In this document: positions 21,023 to 32,738 of the stretch, in pieces
How positions within the stretch are numbered: the first letter of the stretch is position 1
Layout: the number at the start of each line of letters is the position of its first letter
Assembly (NCBI RefSeq): GCF_016909155.1
Contig: NZ_JAFBFG010000021.1
Span: forward strand, 1-52,380
DNA length: 52,380 nt
Source of the DNA: Chryseomicrobium aureum
Lineage (GTDB): Bacteria; Bacillota; Bacilli; Bacillales_A; Planococcaceae
Direction: 5' to 3'
Position numbers and translations under genes: made by a program
Notes under the pieces: model-generated
The model's database searches: none
The model's input: the letters and a program-made list of their open reading frames with translations, nothing else
What the model was told of the DNA's origin: nothing

Positions 21023-21283
21023 ATGTCTTATGAAAAAGTGAAGCAAGCACAGAAAACGATCATCGGTACAAAGCAAGCAGTAAAAGCTGCGCGAAATGGA
21101 CACTTGTCCGAAATTATTGTCGCGATGGATGTTGATCACCATGTGATTGCACCCGTTCTGGAAGTTGCGCGAGAGTTCAACATTCCGGTAACGAATGTTC
21201 CGTCAAAACAACAGCTTGGTAAAGTGGCTGACCTTCGGGTTCACGCTTCTGTCGTAGCAATTGCTGACTCACGGTTTTTGTGA
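21023..21283 (+). CDS. rplGB: L7Ae-family ribosomal protein (YbxF)
   Basis: Small L7Ae/L30e-fold RNA-binding protein of 86 aa. It carries TIIGTKQAVKAARNG near the N-terminus, LVAMDVD-like strand and VPSKQQLGKV. B. subtilis YbxF binds k-turn RNA. I chose the ATG at 21023, eight bases after GGAGG (21010-21014); the ATG at 21017 is too close to that site. It sits between rpoC and rpsL as in B. subtilis. Confidence 0.9.
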   Translation: MSYEKVKQAQKTIIGTKQAVKAARNGHLSEIIVAMDVDHHVIAPVLEVAREFNIPVTNVPSKQQLGKVADLRVHASVVAIADSRFL

Positions 21284-21371
21284 AATTCACAAAGCCTTTG
21301 TTTTTTACCTAAAAATGAACCACCTGGATGTGTGGTCTTAAATTAACTAGAAATGAAGGGAGGACAAATCG

Positions 21372-21791
21372 ATGCCTACAATTAACCAATTGGTCCGTAA
21401 GCCTCGTAAATCCAACGTCACTAAGTCAAAATCACCAGCACTAGGAAAAGGCTACAACAGCTTTAAAAAATCAACGACAAACTTAAACTCGCCTCAAAAG
21501 CGTGGAGTTTGTACGCGTGTTGGTACGATGACACCGAAGAAACCGAACTCGGCTCTTCGTAAATATGCTCGTGTGCGTTTAACAAACACACTGGAAGTAA
21601 CTGCTTACATTCCAGGTGAAGGTCACAACCTTCAAGAGCACAGTGTTGTACTTATCCGTGGCGGACGAGTAAAAGATTTACCAGGGGTACGCTACCACAT
21701 CGTTCGTGGTGCACTTGATACTGCTGGTGTTAATGGTCGTATGCAAAGCCGTTCACTTTACGGTACTAAGCGTCCAAAAGAAAAAAAATAA
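21372..21791 (+). CDS. rpsL: 30S ribosomal protein S12
   Basis: S12, 139 aa, of the decoding centre. The [14 protein letters not shown] loop and [15 protein letters not shown] segment carry the lysines usually found in streptomycin-sensitive strains. AGGGAGGA precedes the ATG. First ribosomal gene of the str operon. Confidence 0.97.
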   Translation: MPTINQLVRKPRKSNVTKSKSPALGKGYNSFKKSTTNLNSPQKRGVCTRVGTMTPKKPNSALRKYARVRLTNTLEVTAYIPGEGHNLQEHSVVLIRGGRVKDLPGVRYHIVRGALDTAGVNGRMQSRSLYGTKRPKEKK

Positions 21792-21832
21792 TTTAATTCA
21801 AATCGTACCAATCTTTGAAAGGAGGAAAACAC

Positions 21833-22303
21833 ATGCCTCGTAAAGGTCCTGTTTCCAAACGTGACGTGTTACCAGATCCAATTTACAATTCAAAGCTAGT
21901 AACACGCTTAATTAACAAAATGATGATTGATGGTAAAAGAGGTACTTCTCAAAAGATCCTTTATGGAGCGTTCGAATTAGTAAAAGAGCGTTCTGGTAAA
22001 GATCCACTAGAAGTATTCGAAGCTGCACTTAACAACGTAATGCCAGTACTAGAAGTACGCGCACGCCGTGTTGGTGGAGCGAACTACCAAGTACCGGTTG
22101 AGGTTCGCCCAGACCGTCGTTCTACTCTTGGTCTTCGTTACCTTGTAAACTACTCTCGCCTACGTGGAGAGAAAACTATGGAAGAGCGTTTAGCGAATGA
22201 AATCCTAGATGCATCTAACAACACTGGTGCTTCAGTTAAGAAGCGCGAAGATATGCACAAAATGGCGGAAGCGAACAAAGCATTCGCTCACTATCGCTGG
22301 TAG
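21833..22303 (+). CDS. rpsG: 30S ribosomal protein S7
   Basis: S7, 156 aa, a primary 16S rRNA 3'-domain assembly protein. [19 protein letters not shown] start and the [15 protein letters not shown] signature are present. I chose the ATG at 21833 after AAAGGAGG; the in-frame ATG at 21815 overlaps the binding site. Confidence 0.97.
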   Translation: MPRKGPVSKRDVLPDPIYNSKLVTRLINKMMIDGKRGTSQKILYGAFELVKERSGKDPLEVFEAALNNVMPVLEVRARRVGGANYQVPVEVRPDRRSTLGLRYLVNYSRLRGEKTMEERLANEILDASNNTGASVKKREDMHKMAEANKAFAHYRW

Positions 22304-22354
22304 GATTCACCCGAATCTATACACTCTAATCCGAAGTGGAAGGAGACAACTTAA

Positions 22355-24433
22355 ATGGCTCGCGAATTTTCATTACAGAAAACTCGTAATATCGGAATCA
22401 TGGCGCACATCGATGCTGGTAAAACAACAACGACTGAGCGTATCCTTTATTACACTGGCCGTATCCACAAAATTGGTGAAACGCACGAAGGTGCTTCACA
22501 GATGGACTGGATGGAGCAAGAGCAAGAGCGCGGAATTACAATTACATCAGCTGCTACAACAGCTGCATGGAAAGAGCACCGCGTAAACATCATCGATACA
22601 CCAGGACACGTAGACTTCACTGTTGAAGTTGAACGTTCATTACGTGTACTTGATGGTGCGGTAACTGTACTTGATGCACAATCAGGTGTAGAACCACAAA
22701 CGGAAACAGTATGGCGTCAAGCTACAACTTACGGCGTACCACGTATCGTTTTCATCAACAAAATGGACAAAACAGGTGCAGATTTCTTGTACTCTGTTAA
22801 AACATTACACGATCGTTTGGAAGCAAACGCTCACCCAATCCAATTACCAATCGGTGCAGAAGACGACTTCACTGGCATCATTGACCTAGTGACAATGACT
22901 GCTACAATGTACGGAAACGACCTTGGTACGGATATTCAAGAAGTGGAAATTCCAGAAGAGTACAAAGCGCAAGCTGAAGAGTACCGCGAAAAGTTAATCG
23001 AAGCAGTAGCTGAGCTTGACGAAGAGCTAATGGAAAAATACCTTGGCGGCGAAGAAATCACAAACGAAGAATTAGTTGAAGGTATCCGTAAAGGTACTGT
23101 AAACGTAGAATTCTACCCAGTAGTTTGTGGTACTGCGTTCAAAAACAAAGGTGTTCAAAAGATGTTGGATGCGGTTATCGCATACCTACCATCACCACTT
23201 GATGTAGCGCCAATGAAAGGAATCGACCCAGACTCTGAAGAAGAGCTAGTACGTGAACCTTCTGATGAAGCTCCGTTCTCAGCACTTGCATTCAAAGTTA
23301 TGACAGATCCTTACGTTGGTAAATTAACATTCTTCCGTGTGTACTCAGGTACATTAGATTCTGGATCATACGTTCAGAACTCTACTAAAGGGAAGCGTGA
23401 GCGCGTAGGTCGTATCCTACAAATGCACGCCAACTCTCGTGAAGAGATTTCAAAAGTATATGCAGGAGATATCGCTGCGGCTGTTGGTCTTAAAGATACA
23501 ACAACTGGAGATACACTATGTGATGAAAAGAGCCTAGTTATCCTTGAGTCTATGGACTTCCCAGAGCCAGTTATCTCATTATCTGTAGAACCAAAATCAA
23601 AAGCTGACCAAGATAAAATGGGTCAAGCTCTACAAAAACTTCAAGATGAGGATCCAACGTTCCGTGCACACACGGACCAGGAAACTGGCCAAACGATCAT
23701 CTCAGGTATGGGTGAACTTCACCTTGATATCCTAGTTGACCGTATGAAACGTGAATTCAAAGTTGAAGCTAACGTAGGTGCTCCTCAAGTATCTTACCGT
23801 GAGACAATCCGTGCTACTGCTGAAGTAGAAGGTAAATTCGTCCGCCAATCTGGTGGTCGTGGTCAATTCGGTCACGTTTGGATCGAGTTCTCTCCAAATG
23901 AAGAAGGTAAAGGCTTTGAATTCGTTAACGCTATCGTTGGTGGTGTTGTACCACGTGAATACATTCCAGCAATCGAAGCGGGTCTACGTGACTCTCTAGA
24001 CAATGGTATGTTAGCGGGTTACCCAATCATCGACTTAAAAGCAAAATTATTCGATGGTTCATACCACGATGTTGACTCGAATGAGATGGCGTTCAAAATT
24101 GCTGCTTCAATGGCTCTTAAAAACGCAGTATCTAAAGTTAACCCAGCTCTTCTAGAGCCTGTTATGAAAGTAGAAGTTGTAATTCCAGAAGAATACCTAG
24201 GCGATATCATGGGTGACATCACGTCACGTCGTGGACGCGTTGAAGGTATGGAAGCTCGCGGAAACGCACAAGTAGTTCGTGCAATGGTTCCACTTGCTGA
24301 AATGTTTGGATATGCAACATCACTACGTTCTAATACACAGGGACGCGGAACATTCTCAATGACATTTGATCACTATGAAGAAGTTCCTAAGTCAATCGCT
24401 GAAGAAATCATCAAAAAAAATAAAGGTGAATAA
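22355..24433 (+). CDS. fusA: Elongation factor G
   Basis: Translocase GTPase, 692 aa. G1 is [10 protein letters not shown] (17-26), G3 DTPGHVDF and G4 NKMDKTG. Domains II-V follow, with the usual domain IV tip. It is preceded by GGAGG. The end of the gene forms a small hairpin with the bases after it (AAGGTGAAT at 24422 with ATTCACCTT at 24439), ahead of a second hairpin before tuf. Confidence 0.97.
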   Translation: MAREFSLQKTRNIGIMAHIDAGKTTTTERILYYTGRIHKIGETHEGASQMDWMEQEQERGITITSAATTAAWKEHRVNIIDTPGHVDFTVEVERSLRVLDGAVTVLDAQSGVEPQTETVWRQATTYGVPRIVFINKMDKTGADFLYSVKTLHDRLEANAHPIQLPIGAEDDFTGIIDLVTMTATMYGNDLGTDIQEVEIPEEYKAQAEEYREKLIEAVAELDEELMEKYLGGEEITNEELVEGIRKGTVNVEFYPVVCGTAFKNKGVQKMLDAVIAYLPSPLDVAPMKGIDPDSEEELVREPSDEAPFSALAFKVMTDPYVGKLTFFRVYSGTLDSGSYVQNSTKGKRERVGRILQMHANSREEISKVYAGDIAAAVGLKDTTTGDTLCDEKSLVILESMDFPEPVISLSVEPKSKADQDKMGQALQKLQDEDPTFRAHTDQETGQTIISGMGELHLDILVDRMKREFKVEANVGAPQVSYRETIRATAEVEGKFVRQSGGRGQFGHVWIEFSPNEEGKGFEFVNAIVGGVVPREYIPAIEAGLRDSLDNGMLAGYPIIDLKAKLFDGSYHDVDSNEMAFKIAASMALKNAVSKVNPALLEPVMKVEVVIPEEYLGDIMGDITSRRGRVEGMEARGNAQVVRAMVPLAEMFGYATSLRSNTQGRGTFSMTFDHYEEVPKSIAEEIIKKNKGE

Positions 24434-24479
24434 TTGAAATTCACCTTCGTTTCAAGTATAACTATCTTGTAGTGTATGA

Positions 24480-24511
24480 AAGCAAAGGGGCTTGCCCCTT
24501 CTGCTTTTATC
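24480..24511 (+). terminator. Attenuator-like hairpin between fusA and tuf
   Basis: AGCAAAGGGGC and GCCCCTTCTGCT pair with one mismatch, followed by TTTAT. The T run is short. It may set the ratio of EF-G to the more abundant EF-Tu. Confidence 0.6.
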
Positions 24512-24546
24512 ATAAAACAAACAATTACTGAGGAGGATTTACTCTA

Positions 24547-25734
<1,188 letters not shown>

Positions 25735-25755
25735 TTTCAGCTTTTGCTGATTTTG

Positions 25756-25790
25756 AACCCTCCCCGGGACGCTGGGGAGGGTTTTATTTG
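25756..25790 (+). terminator. Terminator after tuf
   Basis: AACCCTCCCC and GGGGAGGGTT form a perfect 10-bp stem with an 8-base loop, then TTATTTG. Confidence 0.93.
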
Positions 25791-25826
25791 TAGGTGTGGA
25801 AGGCGTTCGTCCAGAAATGCTTCGGG

Positions 25827-25877
25827 AATCAATCGTGCCCCTAGAGACTCTCTTTGTCTCTAGGGGTGCGATTGATT
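25827..25877. repeat. Long imperfect inverted repeat
   Basis: Two 21-base arms (25827-25847 and 25857-25877) pair except for two adjacent positions, around a nine-base loop. The arms contain CCCCTAGAGA and TCTCTAGGGG. There is no T run, so it is not an ordinary terminator. It begins the 800-base gene-free stretch after tuf. Confidence 0.8.
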
Positions 25878-25899
25878 TTCGAATGTATTTCTAACGCAT

Positions 25900-26100
25900 G
25901 GAACCCGATTTGATTCGAAGTCGAAACTAGATTTCAGCTTTTGCGGGATTTCTAGGAGGCGCAACTCGATTCAATTCAGAGTCGAAATCCACTTCAAAAT
26001 AACCTCTGGAACCCGATTTGATTCGAAGTCGAAACTAGATTTCAACTTTCGCGGGATTTCTAGGAGGCGCAACTTGATTTCATCCGGAGTCAAAAAACCA
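25900..26100. repeat. 108-bp tandem duplication with internal repeats
   Basis: The sequence starting GGAACCCGATTTGATTCG at 25900 recurs at 26008, a period of 108 bp. Each copy holds GCGGGATTTCTAGGAGGCGC. A shorter motif, AACYCGATT followed by GAGTCGAAA or similar, occurs four times at spacings of 61, 47 and 61 bp. No coding potential was seen. Confidence 0.85.
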
Positions 26101-26109
26101 TTTAAGACG

Positions 26110-26222
26110 TTGAGTTCCACTGCGGGGTTGCTTTCCGCGGGCGCTGCGTGAGCTTCCTCGTCGCATACTCCTGCGGGATCTCACGGCAGACTGTAATCCC
26201 ACTGGAGTCAACCCCTCCATTC
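26110..26222. repeat. GC-rich dispersed intergenic repeat, Bacillales type
   Basis: A GC-rich block with CCACTGCGGGG, TTTCCGCGGGCG, GAGCTTCCTCGTCG and CTCCTGCGGGATCTCACGG. Words of this kind recur in palindromic intergenic repeats of many Bacillus and Planococcaceae genomes. It is much richer in GC than the flanks. A weaker relative may lie at 100-170. Confidence 0.6.
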
Positions 26223-26259
26223 CACTCAACTTTAGTGAAATTCAAAAATCGCCGCTGAC

Positions 26260-26394
26260 TTTATCACACTATTAAGTTGATTATTACGTTAACTCGGCTG
26301 ATTGTGACGTTAGCGCTCGCAATTAAGACATTAAGTCGTATCATTCTGACGTTAGCGGAGTTTATTCTGACGTTCCTCGAATTATGGAAACTAA
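26260..26394 (-). repeat. Head plus 21-bp tandem array, locus 2
   Basis: On the minus strand the head TTAGTTTCCATAAT (26394-26381) leads into six 21-bp units ending at 26260. On the plus strand the units start at 26260, 26281, 26302, 26323, 26344 and 26365, and the best conserved read TTCTGACGTTAGCG or TTGTGACGTTAGCG. The unit sequence differs from the other loci while period and head are the same. It lies upstream of ppk2. Confidence 0.82.
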
Positions 26395-26434
26395 CTTCAA
26401 CTCTCTTCTCATCAAAACCTCTAAATTACTCAAG

Positions 26435-26488
26435 TTCTTACTAGTAAGCCCTTAAGTATCAAAAGCCCTTCCTAGCAAGCCCTTCCCC
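26435..26488 (-). repeat. AAGGGCT repeat array, minus orientation
   Basis: Alternating AAGCCCTT words at roughly 15-16 bp spacing are the reverse complement of the array at 48013-48119, sharing GGGCTTACTAG and AAGGGCTTTTGAT. At both places this array sits on the same side of the head element, about 20-40 bases away. Confidence 0.75.
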
Positions 26489-26553
26489 TCATTAGGTTTG
26501 CGCAATTTCAACCGCGGGTAAAGTTTCCTATGTATAAAGAGGAGGCCACATCC

Positions 26554-27414
26554 ATGAAAGTTAGTACATATAAAGTGCCGAGCACAAAATCCATTCGCCT
26601 CAAAGACTATCCAACTTCTGAAGGGAAGAAAGAAGAGAACGATCATATACGTGAGCACATCATTCCAGACCTGGTAACACAAATGAAAGATCTGCATCAC
26701 AGACTTCATGCCGAAGAGAAACACGGGATCTTGGTTGTTTTGCAAGCAATGGATGCAGCAGGGAAAGATGAAGCAATTAGCTATATCTTTTCTAACTTGA
26801 GTGCTCAAGGCCTGAAAACGACGACACTTAGTAAACCAACAGATGAAGAGATGAAACAAGATTATTTAAGACGCATCCAAGTGGGACTGCCGGATCGGGG
26901 ACAAATCGGGATCCTAAATCGCTCACACTATGAGGAAGTAATCGCACCGCGGATTCATAACACGCTGGAAGACGGGAATATTCCAGATCATGCAGACAAA
27001 CGTTCTATTTGGAAACTGCGCTATCGCCAAATCAATGATTATGAAAAATATCTCTATGAAAATGGGATCCACATTGTGAAGTTCTTCTTTCATATGTCGA
27101 AAGATGAACAAAAAGACAGATTACTTGAGCGCATGAAAAATCGGGAAAAGCACTGGGAGTTTTCGTTCTCAGATATTGAAGAACGAGAATACTGGGATGA
27201 CTACCAAAAGGTGTTTGAAGAAATGTTAAATCATACGTCGACGAGTTATTGCCCATGGTACGTCTTGCCAGCAGATGACGAGTGGCATAGTCGCCGTCTG
27301 GTAACAGAAATCATGATTGAACTGATGGAAAAGTTAGATCCGAAATACCCAACATATACAGGTGAAGATTTAAAACGCTTGAAAAAGGAAATTAAAAAGC
27401 TAGAAAATGAATGA
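26554..27414 (+). CDS. ppk2: Polyphosphate kinase 2 family protein
   Basis: PPK2-family P-loop kinase, 286 aa, transferring phosphate between polyphosphate and nucleotides. The Walker A-like LQAMDAAGKDEAI is near residue 65, NRSHYEEV near 125, and the lid region has RQINDYEKYL followed by HMSKDEQKDRLLER. I chose the ATG at 26554, eight bases after GAGGAGG, over one at 26530. The single-domain class usually phosphorylates NDP or NMP; class cannot be settled by eye. It interrupts the usual tuf-rpsJ order, has its own terminator and is flanked by repeat loci 2 and 3. Confidence 0.88.
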   Translation: MKVSTYKVPSTKSIRLKDYPTSEGKKEENDHIREHIIPDLVTQMKDLHHRLHAEEKHGILVVLQAMDAAGKDEAISYIFSNLSAQGLKTTTLSKPTDEEMKQDYLRRIQVGLPDRGQIGILNRSHYEEVIAPRIHNTLEDGNIPDHADKRSIWKLRYRQINDYEKYLYENGIHIVKFFFHMSKDEQKDRLLERMKNREKHWEFSFSDIEEREYWDDYQKVFEEMLNHTSTSYCPWYVLPADDEWHSRRLVTEIMIELMEKLDPKYPTYTGEDLKRLKKEIKKLENE

Positions 27415-27438
27415 GCCGCCGAATCAGGCGGTTTTTCT
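27415..27438 (+). terminator. Terminator after ppk2
   Basis: CCGCC and GGCGG pair around GAATCA, followed by TTTTTCTATT, immediately after the ppk2 stop codon. Confidence 0.8.
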
Positions 27439-27462
27439 ATTCAATTCAAGTGGGGGAGATAG

Positions 27463-27581
27463 CCGAGTTCGGCAATTGTGTCGGGAGATTCGAAGGTTAT
27501 TCGCGGTTGTTTGGCAATTGTGTCGGGAGTTTCAAAGCCTAGTTTCACTGATTCACCGGTTCCTCATATTATGGAAACTAA
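27463..27581 (-). repeat. Head plus 21-bp tandem array, locus 3
   Basis: On the minus strand the head TTAGTTTCCATAATATGA (27581-27564) is followed by GGAACCGGTGAATCAG and a 21-bp-period array. CCCGACACAATTGCC recurs exactly 42 bases apart (27485 and 27527 on the minus strand), with a diverged unit between. The unit resembles those of loci 4 and 5. Confidence 0.82.
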
Positions 27582-27631
27582 ATCGCTCCCACTAGCAATC
27601 ATGAAACACCTTCTGGCCTTGATCACACATG

Positions 27632-27660
27632 TTGACACTCCAAAAAGCGCATGCTATTAT
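27632..27660 (+). promoter_or_regulatory. Promoter of the NhaC-type antiporter gene
   Basis: A consensus TTGACA at 27632-27637 and TATTAT at 27655-27660 with a 17-bp spacer, 86 bases before the start codon. The leader shows no clear terminator hairpin. Confidence 0.75.
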
Positions 27661-27745
27661 AACATTTGTTAACTTTAACGCTCTACTTGTTTAGCAGAGT
27701 AAAGTATTCACGCAGAAACAATGAATTTAGAAATGAGGAATTTGA

Positions 27746-29056
27746 ATGAATGCAGTACTGATAGCGGTACTCATCATGCTAGTACTAAGTTTACTACGCG
27801 TGAATGTAGTCGTCGCTTTATTAATAGGAGCATTGTCTGGAGGCCTGATTACAGGTCTTTCTATAGAAGCTACACTAACAGCAATTACAGAAGGTCTTGG
27901 AAACGGTGCGACGATTGCACTGAGTTATGCGTTACTGGGAGGATTTGCAGTTGCTATCTCGCGCACGGGGTTGCCACTCTGGCTCGTCGACAAATTGATA
28001 GAGTCAACTAAACAATCAAAGTCAGGAAGCTTTGCTTCAATCAAATGGTTTTTACTTGCAGCGATTTTACTCATGTCCATCGCTTCGCAAAACGTCATCC
28101 CGATTCATATCGCGTTTATTCCATTGTTGATTCCACCATTACTCCCCCTTTTTAACAAAATGAATTTGGATCGTCGTTTAGTTGCAGCTATTTTGACATT
28201 TGGTTTAACGGCACCGTATATCTTATTACCATACGGATTCGGAGCCATCTTCCACGGAATCATTGCGGAACAGATGGAGCTCGCTGGAATGGCAATTGAT
28301 CAGTCAGATATTCCGACTGCGATGTTGATCCCGACAGCAGGACTTATCGTTGGATTGTTCATCGCAGTATTCGTTACGTACCGAAAAGAACGGGCATATC
28401 ACCAGTCTGCTGAGATTGAAGTAGCACGTGCCAATGTGACGCCACTTACGATTGTGTTTACAATTTTAGCGCTCGCTGCAGCACTCGCAGGTCAGCTACT
28501 CACAGAAAGCATGATTATCGGAGCGCTCGCAGGTATTGCTGTACTGTTTGCTACACGTGCCGTTCGTTGGTCTGAATCAGATCGTGTTCTAATAGAAGGA
28601 ATGCAGATGATGGCGTTCATCGGATTCGTCATGTTAGCAGCTAATGGCTTTGCGGAAGTCATGAAAGCTACAGGAGATGTGGAAACATTAGTAGAAGGGA
28701 CAACAAACGTCATTGGCAACAATCAAGGACTCGCTGCCTTACTAATGCTTGTCGTTGGTCTGCTAGTGACACTTGGAATTGGTTCATCGTTTGCAACGAT
28801 CCCAATCATCGCCACATTGTTTGTTCCGTTTGCGATGCAAGTTGGATTTAGTCCGATGGCAATCATCGCACTGATCGGAACAGCGGGTGCACTTGGAGAT
28901 GCCGGCTCGCCAGCATCTGATTCGACACTTGGCCCGACTGCTGGTTTGAATGCGGACGGTCAGCACAATCATATCTGGGATACGACGGTGCCGACGTTCA
29001 TTCACTACAACATTCCCCTCATAATTTTTGGGTGGATTGCAGCAATGATTTTATAA
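27746..29056 (+). CDS. Na+/H+ antiporter family (NhaC-like) membrane protein
   Basis: Polytopic membrane protein of 436 aa with about 11-12 hydrophobic segments, related to the NhaC-type family that includes B. subtilis YuiF. The C-terminal loop GDAGSPASDSTLGPTAG, followed by DGQHNHIWDTTVP, is the most recognisable motif. Substrate is uncertain: members are annotated as sodium-proton antiporters but some transport amino acids. It has its own promoter and ends just before the S10 promoter. It is not part of the normal str-S10 gene order in B. subtilis. Confidence 0.8.
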   Translation: MNAVLIAVLIMLVLSLLRVNVVVALLIGALSGGLITGLSIEATLTAITEGLGNGATIALSYALLGGFAVAISRTGLPLWLVDKLIESTKQSKSGSFASIKWFLLAAILLMSIASQNVIPIHIAFIPLLIPPLLPLFNKMNLDRRLVAAILTFGLTAPYILLPYGFGAIFHGIIAEQMELAGMAIDQSDIPTAMLIPTAGLIVGLFIAVFVTYRKERAYHQSAEIEVARANVTPLTIVFTILALAAALAGQLLTESMIIGALAGIAVLFATRAVRWSESDRVLIEGMQMMAFIGFVMLAANGFAEVMKATGDVETLVEGTTNVIGNNQGLAALLMLVVGLLVTLGIGSSFATIPIIATLFVPFAMQVGFSPMAIIALIGTAGALGDAGSPASDSTLGPTAGLNADGQHNHIWDTTVPTFIHYNIPLIIFGWIAAMIL

Positions 29057-29557
<501 letters not shown>

Positions 29558-29602
29558 TAGGTAAAAAATAAACTAACAAACAATTAACAGGAGGTGTGAC
29601 GA

Positions 29603-30232
29603 ATGACCAAAGGAATCTTAGGTAGAAAAATCGGTATGACGCAAGTATTTGCTGAGAACGGTGATCTTATCCCAGTAACAGTTATCGAAGCAACACCAAA
29701 CGTAGTGCTTCAAAAGAAAACTGTTGATACGGATGGCTACGAATCAATTCAGTTAGGTTTTGAAGATAAGCGTGAAAAGCTTTCTAACAAACCAGCTAAA
29801 GGACACGTAGCGAAAGCGGACACTGCTCCTAAGCGCTTCATCCGCGAATTCCGCGGACTTAATACTGCTGATTACGAGATTGGTCAAGTAGTCAATGTAG
29901 AAAGTTTCGCTGAAGGCGATGTAATCGATGTAACAGGTGTTTCAAAAGGTAAAGGTTTCCAAGGTGTAATTAAACGCCACGGACAATCTCGCGGCCCAAT
30001 GTCTCACGGTTCTCGTTACCACCGTCGTCCGGGTTCAATGGGTCCAGTTGCTCCGAACCGTGTATTCAAACAAAAGAAATTACCTGGTCAAATGGGTGGA
30101 CACACAGTAACAATCCAAAACCTAGAAGTGGTTAAGATTGATGCTGAGCGTAACCTACTATTAGTAAAAGGTAATGTTCCTGGTTCTCGTAAATCATTAG
30201 TAGTTGTGAAAGCGGCTATTAAATCGAAATAA
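29603..30232 (+). CDS. rplC: 50S ribosomal protein L3
   Basis: L3, 209 aa, near the peptidyl transferase centre. N-terminal [13 protein letters not shown] and the extended loop [20 protein letters not shown] are typical. CAGGAGGTG precedes the ATG. Second gene of the S10 cluster. Confidence 0.97.
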   Translation: MTKGILGRKIGMTQVFAENGDLIPVTVIEATPNVVLQKKTVDTDGYESIQLGFEDKREKLSNKPAKGHVAKADTAPKRFIREFRGLNTADYEIGQVVNVESFAEGDVIDVTGVSKGKGFQGVIKRHGQSRGPMSHGSRYHRRPGSMGPVAPNRVFKQKKLPGQMGGHTVTIQNLEVVKIDAERNLLLVKGNVPGSRKSLVVVKAAIKSK

Positions 30233-30257
30233 TCTTTGAAGAAAGGAGGAAACAGGA

Positions 30258-30881
30258 ATGGCAAAAGTTAAAGTTTTAAACGTAACAGGTTCTGAAGTAG
30301 GCGAGATCGAATTAAACGATAGCGTGTTCGGAATCGAACCAAACGAAGCGGTACTTTTTGAAGCTATCATTGCACAACGTGCTTCTCTACGCCAAGGTAA
30401 CCACAAAGTGAAAGGTCGCTCTGAGGTTGCAGGTGGTGGACGTAAGCCATGGCGCCAAAAAGGTACAGGCCGTGCTCGTCAAGGTTCTATCCGCTCTCCA
30501 CAATGGCGTGGTGGTGGTATCGTATTCGGTCCAGTTCCACGTAGCTACAGCTACAAACTACCGAAGAAAGTTCGTCGCTTAGCTCTTCTTTCAGCGTTAT
30601 CTTCTAAGGTTCGCGAAGAAAGCTTGCTAGTAGTGGATGCATTATCATTTGATGCACCAAAAACAAAAGACTTCGTTCAAGTATTGAAAGATCTTTCAAT
30701 CGCGAAAAAAGCTCTTGTTGTAACAGCTGACCTAGATGAGAACGTTGCATTATCTGCACGTAACATCGCAGGCATCACAGTTGTTTCTGCTTCTGGAATT
30801 AACGTTCTTGACCTAGTGGGTCACGATCAGTTAATCATGACAAAAGCAGCTGTAGAAAAAGTGGAGGAGGTGCTTGGATAA
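30258..30881 (+). CDS. rplD: 50S ribosomal protein L4
   Basis: L4, 207 aa. The exit-tunnel loop with [19 protein letters not shown] is present; macrolide resistance changes arise in this loop in other species, and it looks wild type here. The stop codon overlaps the rplW start by one base (TAATG). Confidence 0.97.
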   Translation: MAKVKVLNVTGSEVGEIELNDSVFGIEPNEAVLFEAIIAQRASLRQGNHKVKGRSEVAGGGRKPWRQKGTGRARQGSIRSPQWRGGGIVFGPVPRSYSYKLPKKVRRLALLSALSSKVREESLLVVDALSFDAPKTKDFVQVLKDLSIAKKALVVTADLDENVALSARNIAGITVVSASGINVLDLVGHDQLIMTKAAVEKVEEVLG

Positions 30882-31165
30882 TGGAAGCACGTGATATTAT
30901 TAAACGTCCGGTCATTACCGAGCGTTCTTCTGAACTAATGGGCGAGAAAAAGTACACTTTCGAAGTGGACACTCGCGCTACAAAAACAAACGTGAAAAGC
31001 GCAGTAGAAGAAATCTTTGGTGTTGAAGTTGCGAAAGTAAACATCATGAACTACAAAGGTAAATTCAAGCGCGTTGGCCGTTTCGGCGGATTCACAAACA
31101 AACGTCGTAAAGCAATCGTTACTTTAACAGTCGATAGCAAAGAAATCGAATTATTCGAGATCTAA
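30881..31165 (+). CDS. rplW: 50S ribosomal protein L23
   Basis: L23, 94 aa, at the tunnel exit where trigger factor and SRP dock. [16 protein letters not shown] and [11 protein letters not shown] are diagnostic. GGAGGTG lies within the end of rplD, consistent with coupled translation. Confidence 0.97.
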   Translation: MEARDIIKRPVITERSSELMGEKKYTFEVDTRATKTNVKSAVEEIFGVEVAKVNIMNYKGKFKRVGRFGGFTNKRRKAIVTLTVDSKEIELFEI

Positions 31166-31203
31166 TCTTATAGAAGAGTTAAAACCATGAAGGAGGGAAA
31201 AAC

Positions 31204-32034
31204 ATGGCGATTAGAAAGTATAAACCGACCACAAACGGACGTCGTAACATGACTAGTCTTGATTATGCTGAAATCACAACTAACAAGCCTGAGAAATCAT
31301 TGCTTGCTCCTGTGAAGCGTAAAGGCGGCCGTAACAACCAAGGTAAAATTACTGTTCGTCATCACGGTGGCGGTCACAAGCGTCAATACCGTATCATCGA
31401 TTTCAAACGCAACAAAGATGGCATTCCAGGCCGCGTTGCTACAATCGAGTATGATCCAAACCGCTCAGCGAATATCGCTTTAATCAACTATGTTGATGGA
31501 GAAAAACGTTACATCTTAGCACCAAAAGGATTAGTAGTAGGTATGGAAATCGTATCTGGACCAGAATCGGATATTAAAGTAGGTAACGCGTTACCACTTG
31601 AAAACATCCCAATGGGTTCTACAATCCACAACATCGAAATGAAACCTGGTAAAGGTGGACAGCTAGTACGTTCTGCTGGTACATCTGCACAAGTTTTAGG
31701 TCGTGAAGGTAAGTACGTAATCGTACGTCTTCAATCTGGTGAAGTTCGCCTTATCCTAGGTGTTTGCCGTGCAACAATCGGTGAAGTAGGAAACGAACAA
31801 CACGAACTAGTAAACATCGGTAAAGCAGGTCGTTCACGCTGGTTAGGTAAACGCCCAACTGTACGTGGATCTGTAATGAACCCGAACGATCACCCACACG
31901 GTGGTGGTGAAGGTCGTACACCAATCGGACGTAAGTCTCCAATGTCTCCATGGGGTAAACCAACTCTAGGAGCGAAGACACGTAAGAAGAAAAACAAATC
32001 CGACAAAATGATCATTCGTCGTCGTAAAAAATAA
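31204..32034 (+). CDS. rplB: 50S ribosomal protein L2
   Basis: L2, 276 aa, required for peptidyl transferase assembly. [17 protein letters not shown] and the C-terminal [15 protein letters not shown] segment, with the conserved histidine, are intact. AAGGAGGG precedes the ATG. Confidence 0.97.
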   Translation: MAIRKYKPTTNGRRNMTSLDYAEITTNKPEKSLLAPVKRKGGRNNQGKITVRHHGGGHKRQYRIIDFKRNKDGIPGRVATIEYDPNRSANIALINYVDGEKRYILAPKGLVVGMEIVSGPESDIKVGNALPLENIPMGSTIHNIEMKPGKGGQLVRSAGTSAQVLGREGKYVIVRLQSGEVRLILGVCRATIGEVGNEQHELVNIGKAGRSRWLGKRPTVRGSVMNPNDHPHGGGEGRTPIGRKSPMSPWGKPTLGAKTRKKKNKSDKMIIRRRKK

Positions 32035-32091
32035 AGTGGTTAAACTGCGGTTCGTAGGAGCCGTAGTGGAATCACTAAGGGAGGTTCCAAA

Positions 32092-32370
32092 ATGGGTCGT
32101 AGCTTGAAAAAAGGACCTTTTGTAGACGATCACTTAATGAAAAAAGTGGAAGCTCAAAAGGACAATGAGAAAAAGTCTGTCATCAAAACTTGGTCTCGTC
32201 GCTCTACAATTTTCCCAACATTTATCGGTCAAACGATTGCAGTCTACGATGGTCGTAAACACGTGCCTGTATACGTAACTGAAGATATGGTTGGACACAA
32301 ATTAGGCGAGTTCGCACCAACACGTGCTTATAAAGGTCACGGTGCTGACGATAAGAAAACAAGACGCTAA
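32092..32370 (+). CDS. rpsS: 30S ribosomal protein S19
   Basis: S19, 92 aa, head of the 30S subunit. [17 protein letters not shown] and [17 protein letters not shown] are typical. AGGGAGG precedes the ATG. Confidence 0.97.
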   Translation: MGRSLKKGPFVDDHLMKKVEAQKDNEKKSVIKTWSRRSTIFPTFIGQTIAVYDGRKHVPVYVTEDMVGHKLGEFAPTRAYKGHGADDKKTRR

Positions 32371-32390
32371 TTGAGAGGAGGTAACACCAC

Positions 32391-32735
32391 ATGGCACAAG
32401 CTAAAGCTATTGCTAGAACAGTGCGCATTGCTCCTCGTAAAGTACGATTAGTCGTTGATTTGATCCGAGGCAAGCAAGTTGGCGAAGCTGTTGCAATTTT
32501 AAACCACACACCACGTTCTGCTTCACCGGTTGTTGAAAAGCTATTGAAATCAGCTATCGCAAACGCTGAGCACAACTATGATTTAGATATTAACAGCTTA
32601 GTAGTATCTGAGGTCTTCGTTGATGAAGGTCCAACATTAAAACGTTTCCGTCCACGTGCACAAGGTCGTGCGAGTGCGATTAACAAACGTACTAGCCACA
32701 TCACTTTAGTGGTATCTGAGAAGAAGGAGGGATAA
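32391..32735 (+). CDS. rplV: 50S ribosomal protein L22
   Basis: L22, 114 aa, lining the exit tunnel. [13 protein letters not shown] and the beta-hairpin [20 protein letters not shown] are present without insertions associated with macrolide resistance. GAGGAGG precedes the ATG; rpsC begins three bases after the stop. Confidence 0.97.
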   Translation: MAQAKAIARTVRIAPRKVRLVVDLIRGKQVGEAVAILNHTPRSASPVVEKLLKSAIANAEHNYDLDINSLVVSEVFVDEGPTLKRFRPRAQGRASAINKRTSHITLVVSEKKEG

Positions 32736-32738
32736 TTC

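Noticed and set aside
27407-27595. Short open frames across the 21-bp arrays with a shared FLILWKL peptide and heptad pattern
   Set aside because: 21 is a multiple of three, so any array gives heptad repeats; the shared peptide follows from the conserved head DNA. No ribosome binding sites, and the frames start in a terminator or in cwlD flank.
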